From the NCBI GenBank assembly GCA_963618015.1, contig CAVEQS010000001.1:1-64000 (forward strand): a DNA stretch of 64,000 nt. The letters run 5' to 3'. The notes below the pieces were generated by a model that saw nothing but the letters and a program-made list of their open reading frames with translations, was not told where the DNA came from and ran no database searches. This stretch comes from Apopatocola sp963618015. GTDB taxonomy: Bacteria > Bacillota > Clostridia > Oscillospirales > Oscillospiraceae. How positions within the stretch are numbered: position 1 is the first letter of the stretch; each line of letters starts with the position of its first letter. Both the position numbers and the translations under genes were made by a program. Positions 41,212 through 49,343 of this stretch are shown here, piece after piece.

Positions 41212-42015
41212 ATGAAACGCATGAAAAAGATTTTATCCCTCCTGCTGGCGCTGGCGCTCTGTCTATGTCTTGCCGCGTGCGGCAGCACGGAAGAGCCCAT
41301 CGCGCCGGAGGACGACCCCGCCGAGGGGCTCGGCGGCGATCTCAGCGAAGACAGCTTCAACGACTTCAGCGAATTTGAAGGCATCTGGCTGGGTGACGCC
41401 AACAACCGCTACGACTCCATGGAGTTTGACGCCGAGGGCAACTGGACCGTTTATCTCGGCGGCGAGATCGTGGACGAGGGCTACCTCCGCTATGAACCGG
41501 AATGGGAGGCTCTTTATGCCTACAGCAGTCTGGACGATTCCGGCTCGCGCATTGCCATGCAGGACGGCCGGCTCTACACCGCCGCCTACGGCTACTTCAA
41601 TCCCGGCGAGGGTATGGAATATCTCTATTATGAGGATCTTACCGAGGACGATGAGACCGACGTCCCCAGCTGGAACGGTCGTCTGGATGGTGCTTCGGAC
41701 GGCTACTGGAGTTGGGATACCAAGCTGTGCCAGCGGAATGTGTCCGAATTTGAGGGTATCTGGTATCTTGACGGCGATCTTTCCGCAGAAGCCTACCTTG
41801 TGATCGACGATGACGGAAACTGGAGCTGGTATTTCCGCACCACCGGTGAAGAGCCAGAGGAGATCGACTGCGGAACGTTTACCTACTCCACCGACGAAGT
41901 AAGCACCTATTACGCCGATTCCACCATGTATGACGGTCTGTCATACCAGGTCATCGAGCTGGAAGAAAATATCCTCTCCTGGAACGAAGAGGGCGACTAC
42001 TACCGCATGGAGTGA
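41212..42015 (+). CDS. Lipoprotein with two related beta domains
   Basis: A 267-residue acidic lipoprotein with lipobox CLAAC near residue 21. Two similar segments follow, each starting SEFEGIW: FSEFEGIWLGDANNRYDSME near 53 and VSEFEGIWYLDGDLSAEAYL near 178. Each is rich in D-x-D-G-x-W and Tyr. I do not recognise the family; these look like small beta-barrel or lipocalin-like units. It shares a unit with the next three genes, all spaced 10-20 bp apart. Confidence 0.65.
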   Translation: MKRMKKILSLLLALALCLCLAACGSTEEPIAPEDDPAEGLGGDLSEDSFNDFSEFEGIWLGDANNRYDSMEFDAEGNWTVYLGGEIVDEGYLRYEPEWEALYAYSSLDDSGSRIAMQDGRLYTAAYGYFNPGEGMEYLYYEDLTEDDETDVPSWNGRLDGASDGYWSWDTKLCQRNVSEFEGIWYLDGDLSAEAYLVIDDDGNWSWYFRTTGEEPEEIDCGTFTYSTDEVSTYYADSTMYDGLSYQVIELEENILSWNEEGDYYRME

Positions 42016-42033
42016 CAGAAAGGACAATTAACC

Positions 42034-43374
42034 ATGATGAAACGATGGAAAAAAGGTCTTACCCTGATTCTGGCAATCGTGTTCTGCCTGAGCTTTGCCG
42101 CCTGCGGCGGCTCGGAGGAGGATATCGCAGGCGATGACTGGCGCACGACGGGCATCGTCGTGGGCAGCGGGACGATCACCCATGACGGCGACAGCGTGGA
42201 TGTGCTCGTCACGGTGAGCGAGACAAGCGCCGCCTTTTACCGCGATCTGCCGGAGCAGATTCTCTTTGACAGCGTGCTCTTCCCCATGACCGTTCCCGAC
42301 GCGGAACAGGCGTTTAACGCCATTTCCTTCAACGACATGGACGGCGACGGCGAGAGCGATGTGCTCGTGAGCTTTATCCACGAAAACGGCGACATTACGG
42401 AGCTCATCTGGATCTGGGATCCGGCAGAGCGCTATGTGTTCCGGGAAGATCTCTCCACCGTTACCGTCAGCGGCGACGGTGACGGTGACGGCAGCTATCT
42501 GGACGACTATGTGGGTCTCTGGGAGTATCAGGGCGAAAATCTCTGGCTGCGCATCCACAACGACGCCACCTGGGAGTTCGTCAACGACCAGGAGGATGTG
42601 CTCGATTCCGGCGAGCTGTGGCCGGAAGAAGACTGCGTGACGCTCCACTATGAGGGAAGCGGCGGCGTTCTGCGGTTGGACCGTACCGAAAACGGCGATC
42701 TGACGGATACCTCGACCGGCGGCATTCTCTTCCCCGTGGAGGCCATCGACTCCAGCACGCCGTATTTCCCCCGCTACGGTCTGGAGATCAACGGACTTGT
42801 GGATATGGGCACCTTCCTTCTGGAGGACGGCGCGTGCGTCTTCTCCGGTCTGGGCAACGACTACCGTTTGGCCGACGTTTATTGGGAGATCGTCCCCAAC
42901 GGCGACTATACGCACGACGGCATCCGCGAGCTTTACTTCGACGCCATCTGCTATGTCCCGGAGGGTACGGTCACGGGCGCGCAAGGCGAAAGCCTCGTCG
43001 TTTCCAGCGAGCTGTACGACGGCTATACCGGCATGTGGCTCACCACCGCCACTACCTACAATAACAGCAGTCGCGGCGATAACTACTATGTCCACACCGT
43101 GGAGTGGAGGGGCAGCAGCTATCTTATCGAGTTTTCCTACTCCAAAGACTGGCAGTATAACGTCGGCGACTGGGATATGGTTCTCACCAAGAGCTACGCC
43201 GTCTATCTGCCCGAGGACTACGACGGCCTCTTCTTCGCGGCCGAAACGCAGCCGGACAACTACCCGGACTGCGCAAAGCGGATGCAGATGGACAGCATCT
43301 CTCCCGAAGCCGCCATTCTGGACATTGACACATTGGATCCGTACCGCAGCCTCTATTTCAGTCTCTGTTTTTAA
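42034..43374 (+). CDS. Lipoprotein of unknown function
   Basis: A 446-residue acidic lipoprotein with lipobox SFAAC near residue 23. It contains FNDMDGDGESDVLVSFIHENGD near 91, a calcium-loop-like FG-GAP/EF-hand pattern, and VGLWEYQGENLWLRIHNDATWEF near 160, which resembles the EGIW modules of the preceding lipoprotein. It is probably surface-exposed; no enzymatic motif is seen. Confidence 0.65.
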   Translation: MMKRWKKGLTLILAIVFCLSFAACGGSEEDIAGDDWRTTGIVVGSGTITHDGDSVDVLVTVSETSAAFYRDLPEQILFDSVLFPMTVPDAEQAFNAISFNDMDGDGESDVLVSFIHENGDITELIWIWDPAERYVFREDLSTVTVSGDGDGDGSYLDDYVGLWEYQGENLWLRIHNDATWEFVNDQEDVLDSGELWPEEDCVTLHYEGSGGVLRLDRTENGDLTDTSTGGILFPVEAIDSSTPYFPRYGLEINGLVDMGTFLLEDGACVFSGLGNDYRLADVYWEIVPNGDYTHDGIRELYFDAICYVPEGTVTGAQGESLVVSSELYDGYTGMWLTTATTYNNSSRGDNYYVHTVEWRGSSYLIEFSYSKDWQYNVGDWDMVLTKSYAVYLPEDYDGLFFAAETQPDNYPDCAKRMQMDSISPEAAILDIDTLDPYRSLYFSLCF

Positions 43375-43386
43375 GGAGATACGGCT

Positions 43387-44331
43387 ATGCGAGATGACCG
43401 CAACACGTTTGACGCGCCCGGCGTCAGGCAAATGAGCGATGCGGAGCTGTCCAGACGGCTGGGAAGCTGCCAGAGAGCCGAGAGCATCGGCATACTGCTG
43501 GGCGCTCTTCTGGTGATTGCCGGATGCATTTCCGCCTTTACCGTGCACAATGTTCTCCTGCTTTCCGTGCTTGTCTTCGGCGGCGTAGCGCTGATTCTTC
43601 TGCTGGCACTGCCGGCGCAGAAGAAGAAAAAAGCCCTGCTGCGGCAGCAGCTGGGCGGCTTCTTCCGGGCGGATCTGGAGCGTTTCTTCGGCGCGGAGCC
43701 GGAAACGCCGGAGCTCCCCATTGACAAAGCGTTTCTGAAAACTGCCGGGCTGCTGGCTGTTCCCTGGACAGAGTGCAGTGTCGGGGACTTTCACGAGGGT
43801 ATCCACAACGGCCGGCCGTTTTCCGCTGCCAATGTGGAGCTGTGCCGCACAGTGGAGGAGCGCTCCGGCCCCAACAACGACAACTGGATGACCCGCAGCG
43901 AGACGCTGTTCCGCGGGATCGTTGTCCGCTGCCGGGATATCTGCGCCCCTTCGTTGGATATCGCGCTGCAAGACCAGTTTCAGGAGCGGAAAGAGGATGA
44001 TGTCTCCGATCCCGATCTTTTCCAAAAGCATTTTGCCGCCCGTACCGCGGACGGCCACCCGGCGGATGATCTCGTAACGCCCGAGCTGCGGGAGCTGGTG
44101 CAGAAGCTGGGAGCGTTCGCCAACAATGGCAGGGTTGCCTGCCTGCGGCTCCGGGACGGCGAGATGACGCTGGCTCTCAACACAAAATACGTATTTGCCA
44201 ATGTGCCCGATGCGCTCGATCTGCGGGATATCGACGGGATACGCAAGTGGTACACCGCCTCGCTGACAGGGATGGCGCGGCTGCTGGAGCTGCTGATGGA
44301 GAGCCCCGTTATGCGCTGCATGGCGAAGTGA
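43387..44331 (+). CDS. DUF3137-like membrane protein
   Basis: A 314-residue protein with two adjacent hydrophobic helices (about 37-80) and a large soluble C-terminal domain. The pattern D-F-H-E-G-I-H-N-G-R-P-F followed by ETLFRGIVVRCR resembles DUF3137 proteins, which often accompany LemA in membrane-stress systems. LemA is not present. Function unknown. Confidence 0.55.
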   Translation: MRDDRNTFDAPGVRQMSDAELSRRLGSCQRAESIGILLGALLVIAGCISAFTVHNVLLLSVLVFGGVALILLLALPAQKKKKALLRQQLGGFFRADLERFFGAEPETPELPIDKAFLKTAGLLAVPWTECSVGDFHEGIHNGRPFSAANVELCRTVEERSGPNNDNWMTRSETLFRGIVVRCRDICAPSLDIALQDQFQERKEDDVSDPDLFQKHFAARTADGHPADDLVTPELRELVQKLGAFANNGRVACLRLRDGEMTLALNTKYVFANVPDALDLRDIDGIRKWYTASLTGMARLLELLMESPVMRCMAK

Positions 44332-44343
44332 GGATGTGAAACT

Positions 44344-44544
44344 ATGACACTTGGAACAGCTATTCTTTTGCTGCTGTGCGCAGCGGCCGGCATCGCCGCG
44401 TGCTGTATCTTTCTGCGGCAGAAAAAGGCTCTGCGTACCATTCTTATTGTGCTGCTTTCCCTGCTTGCGCTCGCATCGGCGGCTTACATCGGCCTGACGG
44501 CCCTCTTTGTAGACGCAGTGCAGAAGCAGCCGCCCGTACCGTAA
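44344..44544 (+). CDS. Small two-helix membrane protein
   Basis: A 66-residue protein: helix 1 (about 3-23, with a Cys pair), a basic loop RQKKALR, helix 2 (about 31-53) and a short tail. AGGATG precedes the ATG. No family is recognised. It closes the lipoprotein operon. Confidence 0.5.
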   Translation: MTLGTAILLLLCAAAGIAACCIFLRQKKALRTILIVLLSLLALASAAYIGLTALFVDAVQKQPPVP

Positions 44545-44586
44545 GGGCGCAGGCTGTACGCGCTTATGATTCATAATGCTTCAATC

Positions 44587-44614
44587 AAAAAGCTCGCCTT
44601 TCGGCGAGCTTTTT
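44587..44614 (+). terminator. Terminator of the lipoprotein operon
   Basis: AAAAAGCTCGCC pairs with GGCGAGCTTTTT around TTTC. Confidence 0.85.
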
Positions 44615-44718
44615 GGCATAATACAGAAAAACAATACCGCCGCAACTCCCAAATCCGCTGTTGACTTACATCTGCCGGATCGTCCGAAATTTGGCGATCG
44701 CAAAGTATCACAGCAACA

Positions 44719-45049
44719 CCGCGCAGCGGCGCGACAGTCGCCTTAGCCCGCGCCGGTCTGCTGGATCACCTTCCTCACACGAGCAACGGCGCAGGGTTTC
44801 TCGATATACTTTTGTCCCGATTGCGTCGATTAACAAGGGCAAAGCTTCTTTGTTGACGAGCCCTCCGTCTCCGATGGAAATCAAATTACAGCAAGCGGTA
44901 CAGGCGCTTTAGCGCGGGCAAAGCAAATCATCGAGCATATGGACGTTTTTCGGCCGAATACGCTCGAAGCATGGTATGCCTATTTCCGTACCGGCGAGGC
45001 GCAGCGCTTCTTCGCTCTCATGCAGACGCAGCCATTCTCTAACACGTAA
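44719..45049 (+). pseudogene. Decayed DJ-1/PfpI family gene (C-terminal part)
   Basis: Two frames carry recognisable DJ-1/PfpI pieces. One reads ATVALARAGLLDHLPHTSNG near 44730-44790. A frame change follows, with an in-frame TAA near 44830. The other reads VDEPSVSDGNQITASGTGAL and then IIEHMDVFRPNTLEAWYAYF, ending at the TAA at 45047-45049. The N-terminal part, including the nucleophile-elbow cysteine, cannot be found upstream. The family includes glutamine-amidotransferase-like hydrolases and chaperones. The gene is clearly broken by a frameshift, a stop and a 5' loss. Confidence 0.7.
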
Positions 45050-45083
45050 ATTTGCAGTTTTTTCACAAACCTGAGAATTATAT

Positions 45084-45148
45084 TGTATTTGCACAGAACG
45101 GATGGTATAGTAAAAATCATGATAAAAGCCGCCGATGGCGGCTTTTCA
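45084..45148 (+). promoter_or_regulatory. Promoter followed at once by a hairpin
   Basis: TTGTAT (45084-45089) and TATAGT (45107-45112) with a 17-bp spacer. The expected start near 45119 leads straight into AAAAGCCGCC-GAT-GGCGGCTTTT (45124-45146), a terminator-like stem before the ATC-hydrolase gene. Confidence 0.5.
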
Positions 45149-45158
45149 AAAGCATGTT

Positions 45159-45176
45159 AGTTAGCACGTTCTAACT
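45159..45176 (+). promoter_or_regulatory. Candidate TetR-type operator
   Basis: AGTTAGCACGTTCTAACT is an 18-bp dyad with perfect 6-bp arms and a nearly symmetric centre (CACGTT). It lies 33 bp before the ATC-hydrolase gene. It looks like a TetR-family operator; no TetR gene is in the window. Confidence 0.5.
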
Positions 45177-45209
45177 GAAATCAGGGATTCTTGAAAGAGG
45201 GCCGCCATT

Positions 45210-45923
45210 ATGCACGAGTATTATAAAAAGAAGAGCGCCAAGCTGAAAAAAACCATGAAGGGTTTCCTTGCTCTTGTCGGTACAGAGCTTGAAAGCGCAT
45301 ACGGTACGTCTTATGGCGCCGCATTTGAGGACATATGGAGCATTTACGAGCGGGATATGCTTGAGCGTTTTCCGTACATCGGCGGTGATGATGTAGGGGG
45401 CACAAAAAACCTGACAGAAGCGTATATGCTGGTCGCTATGGGCGAGTATTTGAGACGGCGCGGCATGGCAACGGAGGAGATCGGCCATCTGATGACCATC
45501 GCCTATGAGCGGCGGATGCTGAAAATGCCGAAGCTTGTCCGTACGCTTATGGGGAAAATGCTCACGAACACCAGCGTGCTGAATCGGCTGTTTCCCAAAA
45601 AGGATGCACGAAATGCTGCCAACGCCGCGAAAAATCCCGGCAGTTTCGAGACAAAGACGCAGGTGCCGCCGGAAGCGGGCTGCGATTTCAGCTATCACAA
45701 TCTGGTATGTCCTCTGGCGAACTTTGCCAGACAGTACGGATATGGGGAATATATGCCGTATCTATGCAATCTCGACTATGTCATGTTCGGCATTGTGGGA
45801 GTGCCGCTGTTTCGTGAGCACACCTGTTTCGACGGCAGCTATTGTGACTTCAAGTTAAAGGTCAATGCTGAGCCGATGCCATACTGGCCGCCGGTATTCT
45901 CACAGGGAAATGGATATCGATAA
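45210..45923 (+). CDS. L-2-amino-thiazoline-4-carboxylic acid hydrolase family protein
   Basis: A 237-residue protein of the ATC hydrolase family. The diagnostic C-terminal block is intact: LVCPLANFARQYGYGEYMPY, then CNLDYVMFG, REHTCFDGSYCDFKLK. The founding enzyme opens 2-amino-thiazoline carboxylate to N-carbamoyl-cysteine, but most members are uncharacterised and often lie beside TetR regulators. AGAGGG precedes the ATG. Confidence 0.8.
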   Translation: MHEYYKKKSAKLKKTMKGFLALVGTELESAYGTSYGAAFEDIWSIYERDMLERFPYIGGDDVGGTKNLTEAYMLVAMGEYLRRRGMATEEIGHLMTIAYERRMLKMPKLVRTLMGKMLTNTSVLNRLFPKKDARNAANAAKNPGSFETKTQVPPEAGCDFSYHNLVCPLANFARQYGYGEYMPYLCNLDYVMFGIVGVPLFREHTCFDGSYCDFKLKVNAEPMPYWPPVFSQGNGYR

Positions 45924-45947
45924 TTTTGGGGGGAGCGGAGATTTTCT

Positions 45948-46454
45948 ATGAGCACGATAAAAGAAACCCTGCACGCAAAGCGAGCCGCAACAGAAAACCA
46001 TATCAAACGGCTCCAGCAGGAAGGAAAACAGGGGGAACGCTATACCGCCATGATGCCGGATATCCCGTTTCTGGTATTTGGGCTGCTAAGTGATATTGGT
46101 TGGATAGTACATCTTGCGGCAGGCATTATTTACTTTTGCCGAAATGGTGTTCACCATGTGCTGGACTATATGGCACTCCTTGTATTGGCTGCCGTCCTGT
46201 TCGGTGTTGCCTATATTATTTATCTGAACAGGATCCATGAAAAGGAGATCGCCACAAGGCTTCAAAAGAATTTAAGCTTTGGTATGATCGCTTATTCCGG
46301 ATTGGCGGGAGCGTTTATTGGAATACTTCAGATCCTGTTTACCGGCGCTTCATCCGAGCTTGTTTGGATCGTAATTGGCGGCTTTTTAAACGCTGCTTCG
46401 GGGCTGCCAATTTATCTCTCGTTTAAAAAAGGGATTTTTTATGGAGTAACGTAA
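45948..46454 (+). CDS. Membrane protein of unknown function
   Basis: A 168-residue protein with a basic amphipathic N-terminus (about 1-35) and four hydrophobic helices. I recognise no family. It follows the ATC-hydrolase gene by 24 bp and precedes another membrane protein by 21 bp, so the three are probably one unit. Confidence 0.55.
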   Translation: MSTIKETLHAKRAATENHIKRLQQEGKQGERYTAMMPDIPFLVFGLLSDIGWIVHLAAGIIYFCRNGVHHVLDYMALLVLAAVLFGVAYIIYLNRIHEKEIATRLQKNLSFGMIAYSGLAGAFIGILQILFTGASSELVWIVIGGFLNAASGLPIYLSFKKGIFYGVT

Positions 46455-46475
46455 CTGCAATTGGAGGCGAAAGAA

Positions 46476-47192
46476 ATGAAGACAGGAAAAAGTGAAACAT
46501 TTATCCGATGGTGTATCCTTGGAGCGATCGGTGGTATACTCATGGCTGCCGGTGACTGGCTGCTCGGGTGCATTCCGCTTCAGGAGACGGACACAGGCAT
46601 GTTCAACCGGGCCTATTATTTATCCGGCTCCTATGGATTGTGGAGACCCGTGCTTATCGTCGGGATGGGCGCGATCGGGAACTTTCTCTATTATTTCATG
46701 GTAAAAGCACTGAATGCGGATATCGACGCAAAGTACAGAAAAGTAAAATCCGTCCATTTTCTATGCGGCATATTCACCGTTGCGGTAGCTCTGGCGATCC
46801 ATCTCTGGTCGGCGACTCTGGCATGGTTTACCGCATATCTCGGGCCGCGTATCGGAGCAGAGGCCGCGCTCACTGCGGTCACGGCCTATCAGGACGATAT
46901 GCTCATCGCGATCCTCCCACTGTATATTCCGCTGGTATTGCTTTTCGCGATCCATTTCGTGATGCTGCTTGCCGGTAAAGCCCGTTATCCCCGGTGGATG
47001 CTCGCTTTTCATCCGGTCACATGGAACATTCTGCTCGTTGTGATTCCGGATATCGCCCAGGCCATGCACGTGCCTGCAGCCACATGGATGTCCGTTATGA
47101 GCCAGAGCAGCACGAATACCTCTATCGTGGTCTGGTGCATAGCATCTGTAATTTACGAAAGGAAGCACATGCAAAAAGATCGCAATACTTAA
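46476..47192 (+). CDS. DUF6796-like membrane protein
   Basis: A 238-residue protein with seven hydrophobic helices. The sequence GGILMAAGDWLLGCIPLQETDTGMF near 17 and SYGLWRPVLIVGMGAIGNFLYYF resemble the DUF6796 group of Bacillota, which has no known function. The ATG at 46476 follows GGAGG by 8 nt. Confidence 0.55.
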   Translation: MKTGKSETFIRWCILGAIGGILMAAGDWLLGCIPLQETDTGMFNRAYYLSGSYGLWRPVLIVGMGAIGNFLYYFMVKALNADIDAKYRKVKSVHFLCGIFTVAVALAIHLWSATLAWFTAYLGPRIGAEAALTAVTAYQDDMLIAILPLYIPLVLLFAIHFVMLLAGKARYPRWMLAFHPVTWNILLVVIPDIAQAMHVPAATWMSVMSQSSTNTSIVVWCIASVIYERKHMQKDRNT

Positions 47193-47247
47193 GGGTGTCC
47201 TCGGGTGCGTACGCCGCGCCGGGAGATACCTCCGGAAAAAAGAGAAA

Positions 47248-47279
47248 AGCCTGTAACCATTGAAGTTACAGGCTTTTTT
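47248..47279 (+). terminator. Bidirectional terminator at tRNA-Pro
   Basis: AGCCTGTAAC pairs with GTTACAGGCT, followed by TTTTT on the plus strand and TTTTCTC on the minus strand. It ends both the membrane-protein unit and tRNA-Pro. Confidence 0.85.
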
Positions 47280-47281
47280 GA

Positions 47282-47357
47282 TGGTCGGAGTGGCGAGACT
47301 TGAACTCGCGGCCTCTTGGTCCCGAACCAAGCACGCTACCAACTGCGCTACACCCCG
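47282..47357 (-). tRNA. tRNA-Pro (anticodon CGG)
   Basis: On the minus strand the cloverleaf reads CGGGGTG acceptor with CACTCCG, anticodon stem CTTGG/CCAAG with loop TTCGGGA (anticodon CGG), a TTCAAGT T-loop, and an encoded CCA end (47284-47282). It decodes CCG. Confidence 0.93.
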
Positions 47358-47379
47358 ATACCGATATCAGCAAGACAGA

Positions 47380-47408
47380 ATTATATTGTCTTTGGGCGGA
47401 ATTGTCAA
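47380..47408 (-). promoter_or_regulatory. Promoter of tRNA-Pro
   Basis: On the minus strand TTGACA (47408-47403) and TATAAT (47385-47380) with a 17-bp spacer: exact consensus. Confidence 0.8.
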
Positions 47409-47436
47409 GTATTTTTCGGAAACTCTTTTTCTATTC

Positions 47437-47465
47437 TTGTAAAAAACTTCAGACTGTTATAGAAT
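47437..47465 (+). promoter_or_regulatory. Promoter of the radical SAM pair
   Basis: TTGTAA (47437-47442) and TAGAAT (47460-47465) with a 17-bp spacer. The palindrome TGTACGTACA follows at 47465-47474, with a second TTGTACG close behind. Confidence 0.6.
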
Positions 47466-47507
47466 GTACGTACATTGTACGCACACTCTGTGCAGGAGCT
47501 TTGGTAT

Positions 47508-49343
47508 ATGGACAAGAAACTCGAACGAATCCTCCCGCTCGTACAGAAGCCCGCCCGGTATACCGGCGGCGAGTACGGCGAAATCCAGAAAGATAAAAGC
47601 GAAGTGGATCTCCGCATGGCGCTCTGCTTCCCGGACACGTATGAGATCGGCATGTCAAACACCGGCATGCACATTCTTTATCGGGTACTCAACGACCTTC
47701 CGGGCGTATGGTGCGAGCGCGTGTTCGCCCCGTGGTTCGATATGGACCGGCAGATGCGCGAAAAGGGTCTCCCCCTCTATGCGCTCGAAAGCGGCGATCC
47801 GCTCAGCAAGTTTGACGCGATCGGCTTCTCGCTCGGCTACGAGATGGCGTATACGACCGTTCTCGAAATGCTCGATCTGGCGGGAATACCGCTGCGCAGC
47901 GCCGAGCGCACCGCTCTCACGCCGCTTGTGTTCGCGGGCGGCAGCGTTTGCTGCAACAGCGAGCCGATGGCGGACTTTTTCGATCTCATGATCGTCGGCG
48001 AGGGCGAGAGCGTAGACGGCGAGGTGCTGCAGCTTCTGCGCGAGGCCAAGGCCGCCGGTTGGAGCAAGGCGGAATTTCTCCGCCGCGTTGCGCTCATCGG
48101 CGGCGTATATGTTCCCTCTCTCTATACGCCGGAGTATAACGCAGACGGCACGCTCAAGGCCATGCACGCCGCGCCCGGCGCGCCGGAGCGCGTCACGAAG
48201 CGCATCGTAGAGGATTTTGAAAACAGCTGCTTCCCCGTGGATTCCATCGTTCCCTCCACGGAGATCGTGCACGACCGCGTCGGTCTCGAGCTCTTCCGCG
48301 GCTGTATCCGCGGCTGCCGCTTCTGCCAGGCCGGGCACATTTACCGCCCGGTACGCAGCCGCAGCGTGGAAAAGTGCATGGAGTACGGCAAGGAGGCGCT
48401 TGCCTTTTCCGGCTACCACGAGATCACGCTCCTCTCGCTCAGCACGAGCGATTATCGCGGACTGAACGATCTCTGCGACGGGCTGATGGATTCCTGCGAG
48501 AGCCGCGGCATCGGCCTCTCCCTCCCCTCGCTGCGCGCGGACAACTTCTCCATGGACATCATGCAGCGCGTGCAGAAGGTGCGCAAATCCGGTCTCACGT
48601 TTGCTCCCGAGGCCGGCACGCAGCGCCTGCGCGACGTTATCAACAAGAACGTTACCGAAGAGGATCTTCTCCGCTCGTGCGCGTTCGCGTTCCGGGGTGG
48701 CTGGAACAGCGTAAAGCTCTATTTTATGCTCGGCCTGCCGACGGAGACGGACGAGGATGTGCTCGGCATCGCCGAGCTTGCCGACCGCGTTGTGCATTGC
48801 TGGCGCGAAAATTCGCCCAACCGCAGCCACGGGCTGCGCGTGACGGTGAGCACCTCGTGCTTTGTTCCCAAGCCGCACACACCGTTCCAATGGGAGCCGC
48901 AGGTCACGCGCGAGGAGTACATGCGCCGCGTGACGCTGCTGCGCGACAATATGAAGGCCCGCGCCGTTACGTATAACTGGCACGACGCCGACACCTCGCT
49001 CACCGAAGCGGTTCTCTCGCGCGGTGACCGGCGGCTCGGCGCGATGATCGAAAACATCTGGCGGCAGGGCGGTTTTCTGGAGTCGTGGTCGGAGGGCTTC
49101 GATCTCAAGCGCTGGGAAAAGGCCGCGGAGGAGGAAGGCATCTCCTTCCCGTTCTACGCCAACCGCACCCGCTCGCTTGACGAGATGCTGCCGTGGGATC
49201 ATCTCTACATGGGCGTGAACAAGCGCCACTATGTCCACGAATACGAGCAGGCGCACAAGGGGCTTCTCTCCCCCGACTGCCGGGCACAGTGCTCCGGCTG
49301 CGGCGCCGCCGCATTTCTGAAGGGAGGCCGCTGCGATGGATAA
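47508..49343 (+). CDS. Radical SAM protein, TIGR03960 family
   Basis: A 611-residue protein. The N-terminal half resembles B12-binding radical SAM proteins without being a clear cobalamin domain. The radical SAM cluster motif is CIRGCRFCQ near residue 265 (Cys-x3-Cys-x2-Cys), followed by a TIM-barrel and PEAGTQRLRDVIN. A C-terminal Cys cluster (CRAQCSGCG) lies at the very end. Family function is unknown, probably RNA or protein modification. It is always paired with the next gene, which overlaps by 8 bp. The ATG at 47508 follows AGGAG. Confidence 0.88.
   Translation: MDKKLERILPLVQKPARYTGGEYGEIQKDKSEVDLRMALCFPDTYEIGMSNTGMHILYRVLNDLPGVWCERVFAPWFDMDRQMREKGLPLYALESGDPLSKFDAIGFSLGYEMAYTTVLEMLDLAGIPLRSAERTALTPLVFAGGSVCCNSEPMADFFDLMIVGEGESVDGEVLQLLREAKAAGWSKAEFLRRVALIGGVYVPSLYTPEYNADGTLKAMHAAPGAPERVTKRIVEDFENSCFPVDSIVPSTEIVHDRVGLELFRGCIRGCRFCQAGHIYRPVRSRSVEKCMEYGKEALAFSGYHEITLLSLSTSDYRGLNDLCDGLMDSCESRGIGLSLPSLRADNFSMDIMQRVQKVRKSGLTFAPEAGTQRLRDVINKNVTEEDLLRSCAFAFRGGWNSVKLYFMLGLPTETDEDVLGIAELADRVVHCWRENSPNRSHGLRVTVSTSCFVPKPHTPFQWEPQVTREEYMRRVTLLRDNMKARAVTYNWHDADTSLTEAVLSRGDRRLGAMIENIWRQGGFLESWSEGFDLKRWEKAAEEEGISFPFYANRTRSLDEMLPWDHLYMGVNKRHYVHEYEQAHKGLLSPDCRAQCSGCGAAAFLKGGRCDG

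Noticed and set aside
44661..44912. 83-residue open frame
   Set aside because: It reads across the DJ-1/PfpI remnant in a wrong frame; it has no ribosome binding site and a random composition.
47282..47357. Phage or island attachment site in tRNA-Pro
   Set aside because: No duplicated tRNA 3' end and no integrase gene were seen in the neighbouring block; the idea stays unproven.
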